The notes below the pieces were generated by a model. That model was given only the letters and a program-made list of their open reading frames with translations, had not been told where the DNA came from and did not search any database. Position numbers and translations under genes: made by a program. This document shows positions 1-8,971 of a DNA stretch of 64,000 nucleotides, piece after piece (positions within the stretch are counted from its first letter, which is position 1; each line of letters begins with the position of its first letter). Source of the DNA: Ziziphus jujuba (lineage: Eukaryota > Streptophyta > Magnoliopsida > Rosales > Rhamnaceae); the NCBI RefSeq assembly GCF_031755915.1, contig NC_083388.1:29618001-29682000 (forward strand), given 5' to 3'.

Positions 1-2
1 GG

Positions 3-895
3 AATTTAGAGATGTCTTCCCAAATGAAATTCCAAGTGGACTACCATCCAATCAAGAGGAAAAAGGTGAGCTTGCTGTCCAAGGTAAGTCTTCTAATACT
101 CAGGTTGTGTGGAAAAATTTTAATAAAACCAAGAGTGAAAAATTTGGTGCAAAAGCCGAGAGTGAGGAAGGTGAGATGGCATTGAGTGAGAAAGGAAAAG
201 TAAGACAAGAAAGGAAGAATATAAATTTTTATCTTAGCTTTGGTGATGTTAATAAAGTAATTATGAATAAGAAATCATTACTGACCATGAATTTTAAAGA
301 TACTTATTTAAAGATGTCTTTATTGCATAGAACTTTATCTGCATTGTTGAGAGCTTTACTTAATGGTAATTTGAAAATTTGGGAAATACTATTTGCTAAC
401 TTTAAAAAGTGTAATTTTTACCATAATGAGCATGTATTTCTAGATTTTGTTGTAATAGTGTTTGACCCAGGAGAATTGGTTTGGTTGCACTTAGGAAAGG
501 AAAGGTTTCCTAAACAAAGAAAGTCAAAGCTCATGCAGCCTATGGATGGACTTTTTCAAGTTTTAGAACCGAATAACAAGAATGCCTACAAGTTTGATTT
601 ACCGGGTGAGTATAACATGAGTGCTGCATTTAATGTTGCTGATTTAACTCCTTTTTCTGCAGGTGATGATCTTGATTTGAGGACAAATCCTTTTCAAGAG
701 GAGGGGAATGATGTGATTCCGCCCGAGCCCACTCCACCGATAACCCGCTGTGGTGCTGACTCGACACGAATGAAGACGAGGCCAATCACAAGAGCTCAAA
801 TTAAGAGATTTAAGGACAAACTAGAAGTATTTATACAGGGGGTAATCAATCTCAATAGAGCTTGTCCATACTTGAAGATACAAAGCCTATTCTAA
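3..895 (+). pseudogene. Mosaic gag-pol C-terminal part (linker, integrase/RT scraps, integrase C terminus)
   Basis: One frame is open from the window edge to the TAA at 893-895, so the true start lies outside. In order it encodes the end of the RT lead-in (GDVFPNEIP near base 15), a charged Lys/Glu linker ending in YLSFGDVNKVIM, an integrase-like RTLSALLRALL, an RT-like ILFANFKKC, and the integrase C terminus from VFDPGELVWLH to FNVADLTPF. It then runs through the polypurine tract into the LTR and ends just after a TRPITRAQIKRFKD motif. No RT catalytic box and no integrase DDE core are present, so it cannot be an autonomous polymerase. The frame is nonetheless uninterrupted, which suggests a protein was retained through amplification, or that the copy is young. 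Confidence 0.75.
696..708 (+). other. Polypurine tract of the left Ty3 element
   Basis: The purine run AAGAGGAGGGGAA ends at the base before the LTR terminus TGATG. It is the expected primer for plus-strand DNA synthesis. The same run lies inside the pol frame, where it encodes part of FQEEGND. Identical tracts sit at 21497-21509 (+) and 28275-28287 (-). Confidence 0.9.
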
Positions 896-1836
896 GCATC
901 CAAGTGGTGGAAGCCGATACGGACCTGGGTGACGATTTTGGTACATTTTTGGAGTCCGAGAAGCATGAAATGGTTCCAATGCTTTATGGGTTCAATACAT
1001 GTGCCTCATGGAATCAAGTTAAAGCAGCCTCAAATGCAATCAAAAAGGGCTTGTACGGACAGCTTCAACAATTTGGCCGAATTTGCTGTATTGCTTGCTA
1101 GCTTTATTGTATTTTACTGTATTAGCCTTTTCTTATTTTTTCAAGCATGGGCAACGTGTGGGCCTTCATATTCAGTTTATTTGGCATCCTAAAAAGCATC
1201 TAGAAGCTGATTTGGAGCTCAATTTGGTCAAAGATTGGTCAAAGTCAACATAGTCAAAAAGCTAGTATTATAGTTTCCTAATTTGATTCTACTTTTTGTT
1301 TTAGGAAATTACCATTACTTTTTAGTTTTTATTTATTTTTTTTCTGGAAAAATAAGTTTAGGGAAGTTATTATTTTATTATTTTTATTGTAAATTAATTA
1401 ATTCCTAATTCTAAATAAAGGAATTAATTAATCCAAATTAAATTAGGAAAGGAGTGAGAATTTCGGCCACCATAGAACTCTTTATTGTGTGGCCTGTTTT
1501 ACCTAGGGTTTTTAGGGTTTACTTTGTTTCTTTCAAAGCCTATTTAAAGGCTTATTTTTCAATATGAATAAAACTTTGATTGGATTAAGAAAGTACTTGT
1601 GAGATTAGTTATCTCTTTGTTCTTTGAGAACACCTAAAACACCATTAGAGAATTGGTTGTTTTAGCTTGACTTATCAATAGGTTTTCCATCCCCTATTGT
1701 GGCGTCTACATTATACCAAGGTTTCTAACCACAGGTTGGTTAGGGGTTGAGGTCCATTCCATTAGAACTTGAACTTAATTAAGATCCGGGCTAATATAAT
1801 ACGGGTTTAGGAGCAGGTCGTCCTAGGTTCGTATCA
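709..1836 (+). repeat. LTR of Ty3/gypsy family (1128 bp)
   Basis: The repeat begins TGATGTGATTCC and ends TTCGTATCA, and recurs at 6647-7792 (-), 21510-22642 (+), 27133-28274 (-), 48588-49724 (-) and 61216-62345 (+), with pieces elsewhere. Its first 187 bases are coding and hold the end of pol. It carries a telomere-like AGGGTTTTTAGGGTTT stretch, a TATA-like box, and a following AATAAA. Confidence 0.92.
1541..1572 (+). promoter_or_regulatory. Probable LTR TATA box and polyadenylation signal
   Basis: TATTTAAA at 1541-1548 lies in an AT-rich part of the LTR about 290 bases before its end, and AATAAA follows at 1567-1572. The arrangement (CCTATTTAAAGGC, then GAATAAAA) is kept in other LTR copies. 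It would place transcription start and the short R region between here and the LTR end. This is inferred from motifs only. Confidence 0.4.
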
Positions 1837-2203
1837 ACAAATATCCCTCAAATATGTAAAATTTATTAAATCCATGTTTCAAACAGGTTCTAAAAATTTC
1901 TCCAAAGTCACTATCATGCTCATAAAGTTCTTTCAATTGTTCAAATCCAAGCAATCTAGCATCTAAGGTAGAAAAGAGCACATACCTTCGGGATAATGCA
2001 TCGGCAACCACATTTTCCTTACCTTTTTTGTAGCGGATCACATATGGAAATGTTTCAATAAATTCAATCCACTTAGCATGCCTTCGGTTGAGCTTTCCTT
2101 GACCCTTGATATGCTTCAAAGACTCATGATCCGTATGAATCACAAACTCCTTTGGCATGAGATAATGCTGCCACGTCTCCAAAGCCCTCACCAAAGCATA
2201 CAT
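1837..2203 (-). pseudogene. RNase H segment of Ty3 pol, frameshifted from the main frame
   Basis: This frame encodes the RNase H core ([20 protein letters not shown], then [10 protein letters not shown] and ADALSRRY) and continues toward the integrase side before being cut at 1837. It lies in a different frame from the upstream gag-RT frame. Sequence at 2204-2240 differs from the relative at 29.8 kb by a small deletion/insertion, which removes the codons for about a dozen residues and shifts the frame. Confidence 0.85.
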
Positions 2204-2226
2204 CTCCTTGTCATAAGTTGGGTAGT

Positions 2227-5200
2227 TTATCCACTTAATTTTTCACTAAAGTAGGCTATGGGTCTTCCTTCTTGCATTAAGACAGCTCCAATACCTGCAC
2301 CCGAAGCATCACACTCAATTTCAAAAGTCTTAGAAAAATTTGGCAAAACTAACAAAGGTGCATTACACAATTTTTCTTTCAACAAATTAAAAGATTTTTC
2401 TTGTACTTCCCCCCATTTGAAACCAACATTCTTCTTGCCAACTTCATTCAATGGTGCTGCTATGGTACTAAAATCCTTGACAAATCTTCTGTAAAAGTTT
2501 GCCAAGCCATGAAAGCTCCTCACTTGGGTGATAGAAGTAGGAACCGGCCACTCTTGAATTGCTTCCACGTTAGCTTGGTTAACTTTGATTCCTGCAGCAC
2601 TTATTACAAAACCTAGACACACAAGCTCTTTTTTGCAAAATTCACATTTTTTAATGTTAGCAAACAATCTTTCCTTTCTAAGAACTTGCAAAACTTGCCT
2701 AAGTTGATCCACATGGTCATCCAAATTTCGGCTATATATTAGAATGTCGTCAAAATAAACAACCACAAATTTTCCAATAAATGGACGCATTACATGATTC
2801 ATAAGCCTCATGAAGGTACTAGGTGCATTGGATAATCCAAAAGGCATAACTAACCATTCATACAGCCCATATTTAGTTTTGAATGCGGTTTTCCATTCAT
2901 CACCTTCTTTCATCCTAATTTGGTGATAACCACTCCTAAGATCAATTTTGGTAAACATGCAAGCACCATGCAACTCATCAAGCATATCATCTAATCTAGG
3001 AATGGGATGTCTATATTTGATGGTAATATTATTTATAGCCCTACAATCAACACACATTCTCCAAGAACCATCCTTTTTAGGTACCAACAAAACAGGAACA
3101 GCACATGGGCTTAAACTCTCACGAATGTATCCTTTATCAAGCAAATCACTTACCTGTTTTTGCAGCTCCTTTGTTTCTTCGGGATTGCTCCTATAAGCTG
3201 GTCTATTTGGTATGGCAACCCCTGGAACAAAGTCAATTTGATGTTCTATCCCTCGAATAGGTGGTAGTCCACTTGGAATCTCATTTGGGAAGACATCTCC
3301 AAATTCCTTCAAAAGAGAAATCATTGAACTTGGCAATTCAAGTTCTTCAAAGTTAGTTTGATCATTAAAATAATTTTCTTTGTAAAGCATGACCGGCAAA
3401 GGTTTCTTACACTCAATAACCTTATTAATATCCCCTAAACTCAAATAAAAATTGCTACTTAACCTTTCCTTTCTTTCTTTTTCTTTTTTTCCCTTGGATT
3501 GGTACAAACCTTCCGATTTTTCTTCCTTCTCCAAGCTCGCGGGTTTGCCACTTCTTTTTCCCTCTCTTTCAGCTTTCCCTTGATCTTTCCACTCAATATG
3601 AACCTTAGAAACCTTACCTTGGTCAGCAACCTCAATCTTACCTTCTTGAAAGGATGGTGAAGCCGTTGCTGCCATACTTGCTTTTTCCTTGAGCTTTTCG
3701 GCTTCTCTCCTTTGTTGCATTTGTAATTGGTCTTTGTAAACCTCTTTAGGAGATAATGGTTCCAGCTTGACCTTCTTCCCTTTAAACCTGAAAACAATAC
3801 TATTTTCTCGACCAAAATGAGTAGCATCTTTATCAAATTGCCATGGTCTACCTAACAGTATATGTCCAGCAATCATGGGTACAATATCACATAAAACTAC
3901 ATCCTCATATCTACCTATATTAAATTTTACTTTAGCTTGCTTGTTTACTTTCATCTCACCACTATCATTAAGCCATCGTAATCTATAAGGTTCTGGATGT
4001 TTACTTGTTTTCAAGCCTAATTTATCAACTACAAGATTACTTATCACATTAGTACAACTCCCACTATCAATAATCATGCTACAAATTTTACCTTGTATTT
4101 CGCAGCGAGTGTGGAAGATGTTTTCTCTTTGTATCTGCTCTTCATCTTTGTAGACAGCAAGTACTCTCCTTGAAACCAAGCTCAACTCGGCATTAGATGT
4201 ATCTACAGGTTCGGCTTCATCTTCATTGCAATCCTCCTCTTGCTCAGTTTCAGCCCCACTTTCTTCACTCGCAGATTCCAGCTCACCATCACCCTTTAAT
4301 ACCATGATTCTTCTATTTGGGCATTGGCTGGCTATGTGTCCTCTTCCTTGGCACTTAAAACAAATTATTTCTCTGGATTTTTGAGGTTTAGGATCAGATT
4401 TTATCTCACCTCTAAGTGCTTGGACAGATTCGGTCTTGACCTCCCTTCTTGGCCGGTTGGTAGTTTCTTTTCCTAATTTCGGCTTCAACTTGTTTTCATA
4501 AGTGGAATTGCTTTTCCAGCCACTTGAACTTGTCCTTCCACTGCTAGAAACTCCTCCAAACCGTGTACTAACACCCCTCCTCTTGAATTGGTTCTCAAGC
4601 TTAATGGCTACATGCAACATCTCCTCCAATTTCAAGTATTGTTGTAATTCAAGTTGGTTGGCAATGTCTCGGTTTAACCCTCCAAGAAATCTTGCCATGG
4701 TTGCCTCCCTATCCTCATTCATATTTAGCCTCATCATTAACATCTCCATCTCTTTGTAATAATCCTCCACGGACCTACTTCCTTGAGACAAAGATTGAAG
4801 CCTTTGATGCAGCAACCTATGGTAATGGGATGGCACAAACCGCTTCCTCATGGCTCCTTTCATTTGTCTCCATGTTGTAATTAAGTCATCACCAACTCTC
4901 CTTTGGGTGCTTTGCTCATTTGTCCACCATTGGAGTGCATAATGGCCAAACTCCATTGCTACCAACTTCACCTTCTTACCTTCCGAATAGTTGTGGCAGT
5001 CAAAGATCATCTCCATTTTTTCTTCCCACTCCAAATAAGCTTCGGGATCACTTTTACCCATAAAAGGTGTGATATTAACCTTGATATTTCCCAAATCATC
5101 ATCTGTATCTTCCCTCCTATATCTCCCATGGCCAGCTCTATATTGGACAGCAAAGGTTTCGTCCATACCTTCCTCAAAGTCGCCATCGAATGGCTCCTCA

Positions 5201-5487
5201 TCAAATTCCTCTCTCAGCCTCTCGCGACCTCCTCGTCCTCGGCCTCGTCCTCCATGGAATTCTTGCCTATTTCTTGTATTCCGCCTTCCTTGTGAGGCTT
5301 CTAATCTTCCCACTCTTTGATTCACATGCTGAACTTGAGCACTAACCCGCTGTATTAATTCCAAGACAGCTCTCATATCCACTTGGTCTCCACTCCCGGT
5401 AGCTCGGTCAACGCCATGGAATGCTACGGACTCTTCCTCATTGATCCTCAAGGGTGGATCCCCTCTTATTATTCTAGAATCTACCAT
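2227..5487 (-). CDS. Ty3/gypsy gag-protease-reverse transcriptase polyprotein, long intact frame
   Basis: This is a 1086-residue open frame. Gag occupies roughly residues 1-360, with a retrotransposon gag core near 140-260 ([17 protein letters not shown]). A CCHC knuckle, [14 protein letters not shown], spans 376-389. A retropepsin-type MIIDSGS lies at 471-477. RT runs from about 740 to 980 with [21 protein letters not shown] and the catalytic YFDD at 911-914. RNase H begins with FEIECDASG (Asp near 1060). The start at 5487 matches the first Met after the leader in the sister copies. Integrase should follow but the frame breaks at 2227. Gag and RT could be made; the element as a whole cannot be autonomous. 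Confidence 0.92.
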   Translation of the reverse strand: MVDSRIIRGDPPLRINEEESVAFHGVDRATGSGDQVDMRAVLELIQRVSAQVQHVNQRVGRLEASQGRRNTRNRQEFHGGRGRGRGGRERLREEFDEEPFDGDFEEGMDETFAVQYRAGHGRYRREDTDDDLGNIKVNITPFMGKSDPEAYLEWEEKMEMIFDCHNYSEGKKVKLVAMEFGHYALQWWTNEQSTQRRVGDDLITTWRQMKGAMRKRFVPSHYHRLLHQRLQSLSQGSRSVEDYYKEMEMLMMRLNMNEDREATMARFLGGLNRDIANQLELQQYLKLEEMLHVAIKLENQFKRRGVSTRFGGVSSSGRTSSSGWKSNSTYENKLKPKLGKETTNRPRREVKTESVQALRGEIKSDPKPQKSREIICFKCQGRGHIASQCPNRRIMVLKGDGELESASEESGAETEQEEDCNEDEAEPVDTSNAELSLVSRRVLAVYKDEEQIQRENIFHTRCEIQGKICSMIIDSGSCTNVISNLVVDKLGLKTSKHPEPYRLRWLNDSGEMKVNKQAKVKFNIGRYEDVVLCDIVPMIAGHILLGRPWQFDKDATHFGRENSIVFRFKGKKVKLEPLSPKEVYKDQLQMQQRREAEKLKEKASMAATASPSFQEGKIEVADQGKVSKVHIEWKDQGKAEREGKRSGKPASLEKEEKSEGLYQSKGKKEKERKERLSSNFYLSLGDINKVIECKKPLPVMLYKENYFNDQTNFEELELPSSMISLLKEFGDVFPNEIPSGLPPIRGIEHQIDFVPGVAIPNRPAYRSNPEETKELQKQVSDLLDKGYIRESLSPCAVPVLLVPKKDGSWRMCVDCRAINNITIKYRHPIPRLDDMLDELHGACMFTKIDLRSGYHQIRMKEGDEWKTAFKTKYGLYEWLVMPFGLSNAPSTFMRLMNHVMRPFIGKFVVVYFDDILIYSRNLDDHVDQLRQVLQVLRKERLFANIKKCEFCKKELVCLGFVISAAGIKVNQANVEAIQEWPVPTSITQVRSFHGLANFYRRFVKDFSTIAAPLNEVGKKNVGFKWGEVQEKSFNLLKEKLCNAPLLVLPNFSKTFEIECDASGAGIGAVLMQEGRPIAYFSEKLSG

Positions 5488-6632
5488 GTTAGTAAAATAC
5501 TGAAAAAATAAAATAAATCCTCACAATATTCACCCCCTCACGTGTTTCACTCAAACAAGGTCTCAACACTCGTGTTTGCACACTAGTTTCGGCTTTTACC
5601 CTCTTTTAAGCTCTCACACTCTTGCCTTTTTCCACTCAATGAATTATCTCAAAGTTCTAATTAAAACACCCAAAAAACAGCAATTAGATCACTAGTATGT
5701 CTTAATTAAACTTATCAACAAAGCAGTAGCAAAAAGTAGGCAATACCAAAAGAATCCAACAAATCCTAATTTTTCATCTTTCTAGACAAGAAAACACAAA
5801 ATAATGGGAAAACGTTGGAATTTTTGAAAACTTCACCTGATGGTAGTAGATTATGAGTTCAAGAATAAAATTTCAGAAAAAGAAATTCAAATACGAACAA
5901 GAATCAAAGAGAACAAAATTATAGAAAAGTGTTGGTTGTTGTTCTTGTAATTCAAGTTTTTTATCAATTCCTTTATCTAATTTTAATCCAAATAATTTAA
6001 GCACCCAAAATCCAAATATCCAGCAGCAAAAATAATTCTCCAGCAACTCAAATATTGAATAAATAATAAAAAACCAGCAGCTCCAACAAATTTCCAGCAA
6101 ACAAATCAAACTCCAAAAAACCGAAATATATATTTTTTTTTATTTTTTTATTCGGCTTTACCTTCTTTTTTTTTTTTTTTTTCATTCACAGAACATAAAC
6201 AACTGCAGTAGCAAGAATAATTACCAAAATTGCAATTCGAACTCCAAAACAAACACCAAACCCGTGACCTCCAAATAAACAAAATGTGCAGTTTTTTTTT
6301 TAAATGTTGCCGCAAACTTCTTTTTTTTTTTTTTCTTGTTTTCTTTTTTTTTTTTGAATATATGAATGCAAATATTTAAGACTAAAACAGCAAAGAAAAA
6401 TCCACAGAAACCAAATTAACAAGAACAATGATAAAAGACAACCAACAAACTAGGAAACAAAAATACGATAAAACTAGGAAATCCTAATTCAACTAGGAAT
6501 GAATTTTTTTTTTTTTTTTTAAGATGCTGAACGTGTATAGGATGGATGCAACCTTAAGCTAATGCTAAAATTGCAGAATAACACAAAAACAAATAAAGCA
6601 AATAAAGATAGATCAAACCTGAACAAAATTTA
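5488..6632 (-). other. 5' leader of the Ty3 element
   Basis: This non-coding leader lies between the primer site and the gag Met. It has several homopolymer T tracts on the + strand (near 6130, 6165, 6310 and 6500). It contains an open frame of about 78 residues at 5873-6109 (-) that recurs in the leaders at 18384, 47023 and 62796. I treat that frame as unproven. Confidence 0.75.
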
Positions 6633-6646
6633 GCTCTGATATCAAA
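6633..6646 (-). other. Primer-binding site, tRNA-Met type
   Basis: On the - strand the bases directly after the 5' LTR read TTTGATATCAGAGC. The family consensus from sister copies is TTTGGTATCAGAGC, and TGGTATCAGAGC is complementary to the 3' end of plant initiator tRNA-Met. One G to A change has occurred in this copy. Confidence 0.85.
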
Positions 6647-7792
6647 TGATACGAACCTAGGAAGACCTGCTCCTAAACCCGTATTATATTAGCCTGGATC
6701 TTTAATTAAGTTCAAGTTCTAATGGAATGGACCTCAAGCCCTAACCAACCTGTGGTTAGAAACCTTGGTATAATGTAGATGCCACAATAGGGGATGGAAA
6801 ACCTATTGATAAGTCAAGCTAAAACAACCAATTCTCTAATGGTGTTTTAGGTGTTCTCAAAGAACAAAGAGATAATTAATCTCACAAGTATTTTCTTAAT
6901 CAAATCAAAGTTGTATTATTATTGAAAAATAAGCCTTTAAATAGGCTTGGAAGAAACAAAACAAACCCTAAAAAAATTAATTCAAAATCGTACTCCTATA
7001 GGAATTAGGAAACTTGACCAAATTCTAATATGTCCTAAACTAAGTTTCCTAAACTAAAATTGATTAATTAATTCCTTTATTTTAAATTAGGAATTAATTA
7101 ATTTACAATGAAAATAATAAAATAATAACTTTCCTAAACTTATTTGTCCAGAAAATAAATAAATAAAAACTAAAAAGTAATGGTAGTTTCCTAAAACAAA
7201 AAGTAGAATAAAATTAGGAAACTATAATACTAGCTTTTTGACTAATTTGACTTTGACCAATCTTTGACCTCTTTGAGCTTCAAATCAGCTTCTAGATGCT
7301 TTTTAGGATGCCAAATAAGCTGAATATGAAGTCCCACACGTTGCCCATGCTTGGAAAAATAAGAAAAGGCTAATACAGTAAAATACAGTAAAGCCAGCAA
7401 GCAATACAACAAATTCGGCCAAATTCTTCATGCTGTCCGTACAAGCCCTTTTTGATTGCATTTGAGGCTGCTTTAACTTGATTCCATGACCTCTTAGGCA
7501 TATGTATTGAACCCATAAATCATTGGAACCATTTCATGCTTCCTGGACTCCAAAACTGTACCAAAACCGTCACCCGGGTCCGTATCGGCTTCTATTGCTT
7601 GTATGAGTAAAACAGGCCTTGGTTCTTTAGATATGGCCAACCCCTCTTGACTATGACTTATTCCTTGTATGAAGACAGCAAGATTGTCCTTGAACTTCTT
7701 GGCTTGGGCCCTAGTGATCGGTCCCACCTTCATTTGTATTGGGTCAGCACCCCAGCGGGTTGTCGGTCACAGTCTCGGGTGGATTCGCATCA
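6647..7792 (-). repeat. 5' LTR of the Ty3 element (1146 bp)
   Basis: On the + strand the repeat begins TGATACGAACC and ends TTCGCATCA, the inverse of the LTR at 709-1836. The part nearest 7792 holds the antisense copy of the pol C-terminal codons (VGPITRAQAKKFKD at about 7690-7735). Only one boundary with flanking DNA survives, at 7792/7793. Confidence 0.92.
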
Positions 7793-7985
7793 GCTTTGAC
7801 TGACAATGAGGTCTTGACCGAGAGATCATCAGAGCTCTGAATTTCCTACGAGTGTGCTTCTATTTGCAATACAACCGAACATAATTTATGAGGAATAGTC
7901 CATTATTGATTGAAGGAGGCTGAGCAGCTGGGGAGTGACTATCGGAGGAGGAGTTAAGGAGCTGAGTAATGGGACTGGTGATTGA

Positions 7986-8101
7986 GTACTACGATGCCAT
8001 ACCAGAGATCGTAGAGAAAGAGAGAGTGAGAGGGAAAATGATCGTACTGTGACCCTATACCAGACATCATAGATAAAGACAGAGTGAGAAGGAAAAGGAT
8101 A
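7986..8101. repeat. 58-bp imperfect tandem duplication
   Basis: Two adjacent copies begin GTACT at 7986 and 8044 and share the layout ATACCAGA-ATC-TAGA-AAAGA-AGAGTGAGA. They differ at roughly a fifth of positions by eye. Confidence 0.75.
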
Positions 8102-8273
8102 GTGTGGAGAAGAAGGAAAAGGAAATGGAATGAGCAACCAAAAAAAAAAATGAAAACAAATAACAGAGAGATAGGGGGGTCCAGAACCACAACCACCCAC
8201 CTTCTAACTTACTTACACCCTCTATTTCTCTCCTTGGCATCTACTGCTTGTTCCTTATCTTGATGTAAACACA

Positions 8274-8280
<7 letters not shown>

Positions 8281-8304
<24 letters not shown>
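8281..8304 (+). repeat. (TC)12 microsatellite
   Basis: Twelve uninterrupted TC units lie in otherwise unremarkable DNA. Confidence 0.97.
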
Positions 8305-8815
8305 GCTTTCCACTACTTTGGAGTCAATGCCATATGTGTTGTGTTCCACCATTTGGATGCCTGAAATTAAGCATAAACCTCCTTCCACAGCTTTGAGATC
8401 GTCCTTCGAGTTTAACCAGAGAAAGAACTTGAATATGAGAAAGGTTACTAGTAAGAGAAAGAGGAAAATTGGATGTGAAATGTGGTAGGTGGGACATTGG
8501 TACGTAAGAGGGAGAAAAAAATTGTATGGCTTTATTGAGGAAGGGTAGAGTTGTAATAATGAAAAGAAGGTGGGTAGATAAAAAGGTTTAAAAGAGGAGG
8601 GATATTTTTCATTAAGAGTCTCAAAATAGGGGCATTGGCCTGAATTCTCCATATAAAATTAGGGTCATAGATATTTGTTATGCTTTTCAATGATATATCA
8701 ATTATTTATCCTTGTAAAAATAATCTTTTAAATAAAAATTATTTTTAAGAGATCTATTCTTAATAATTGTATCATTAAAAGGGCTGAAAATTTATTTAAA
8801 AAAACTTTTTTATGT

Positions 8816-8971
8816 TAAAAAAAAGGGGTATATTATACTGCACACCCTCGAAATTTCTCTTAATTATAACTAGCTACCTTCATGAAGTTATAAAAATATA
8901 AGCACGAGGATATCCGGTTGTAATAAAAGAAAACCTCAAGGGTGTGCAGTATAATATACCCTAAAAAAAAG
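8816..8971. mobile_element. 136-bp MITE, Mutator-like, with 10-bp target duplication
   Basis: The element occupies 8826-8961. It starts GGGTATATTATACTGCACA and ends with the inverse of this, giving terminal inverted repeats of about 22 bp with near-perfect pairing. It is flanked by identical 10-base direct repeats TAAAAAAAAG at 8816-8825 and 8962-8971. A 9-11 bp duplication is typical of Mutator-type transposons. The A-run in the duplication makes a chance match somewhat easier, so the superfamily call is moderate while the foldback structure is clear. There is no coding capacity. Confidence 0.75.

Larger units (their letters stand above)
1..1836 (+). mobile_element. 3' end of a mosaic Ty3/gypsy element, with 3' LTR
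   Basis: The left window edge cuts this element. What remains is the end of a shortened pol frame, a polypurine tract and a full-length LTR. The pol part does not encode RT or the integrase core; it joins the protease-RT linker to short pieces of integrase and RT and then to the integrase C terminus. The same joins occur near 21.1 kb, and the linker part recurs near 51.0 kb. At 1836/1837 the LTR terminus abuts the RNase H region of an opposite-strand element with no spacer, so one of the two was truncated or rearranged there. Confidence 0.85.
1837..7792 (-). mobile_element. Ty3/gypsy element, 5' LTR to RNase H; integrase and 3' LTR missing
   Basis: Read on the - strand, the order is 5' LTR (7792-6647), primer site, leader of about 1.1 kb, and a gag-protease-RT frame; the sequence stops in RNase H at 1837 where the + strand LTR begins. 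Integrase, polypurine tract and 3' LTR are absent. The target-site duplication cannot be tested because one end is lost. The family matches the other Ty3 copies here and, by its LTR-encoded C terminus and tRNA-Met primer site, probably belongs to the CRM chromoviruses. Confidence 0.88.
7793..8815. other. Non-repetitive DNA without a recognisable gene
   Basis: No coding pattern is convincing in either strand. An open frame of 147 codons on the - strand (8209-8652) is biased toward Phe, Leu and Ser and includes a run of Glu-Arg made by a TC microsatellite, so I do not call it. The stretch contains a 58-bp tandem duplication and a (TC)12 tract, both listed separately. Confidence 0.6.

Noticed and set aside
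2258..2494. Recurring 78-codon + strand frames (2258, 29841, 40164, 33271)
   Set aside because: They are antisense shadows of the RNase H/RT region of pol and recur only because pol does.
8209..8652. 147-codon open frame on the - strand
   Set aside because: Composition is Phe/Leu/Ser-rich and part of it is translated TC microsatellite (Glu-Arg run). No domain and no splice context.
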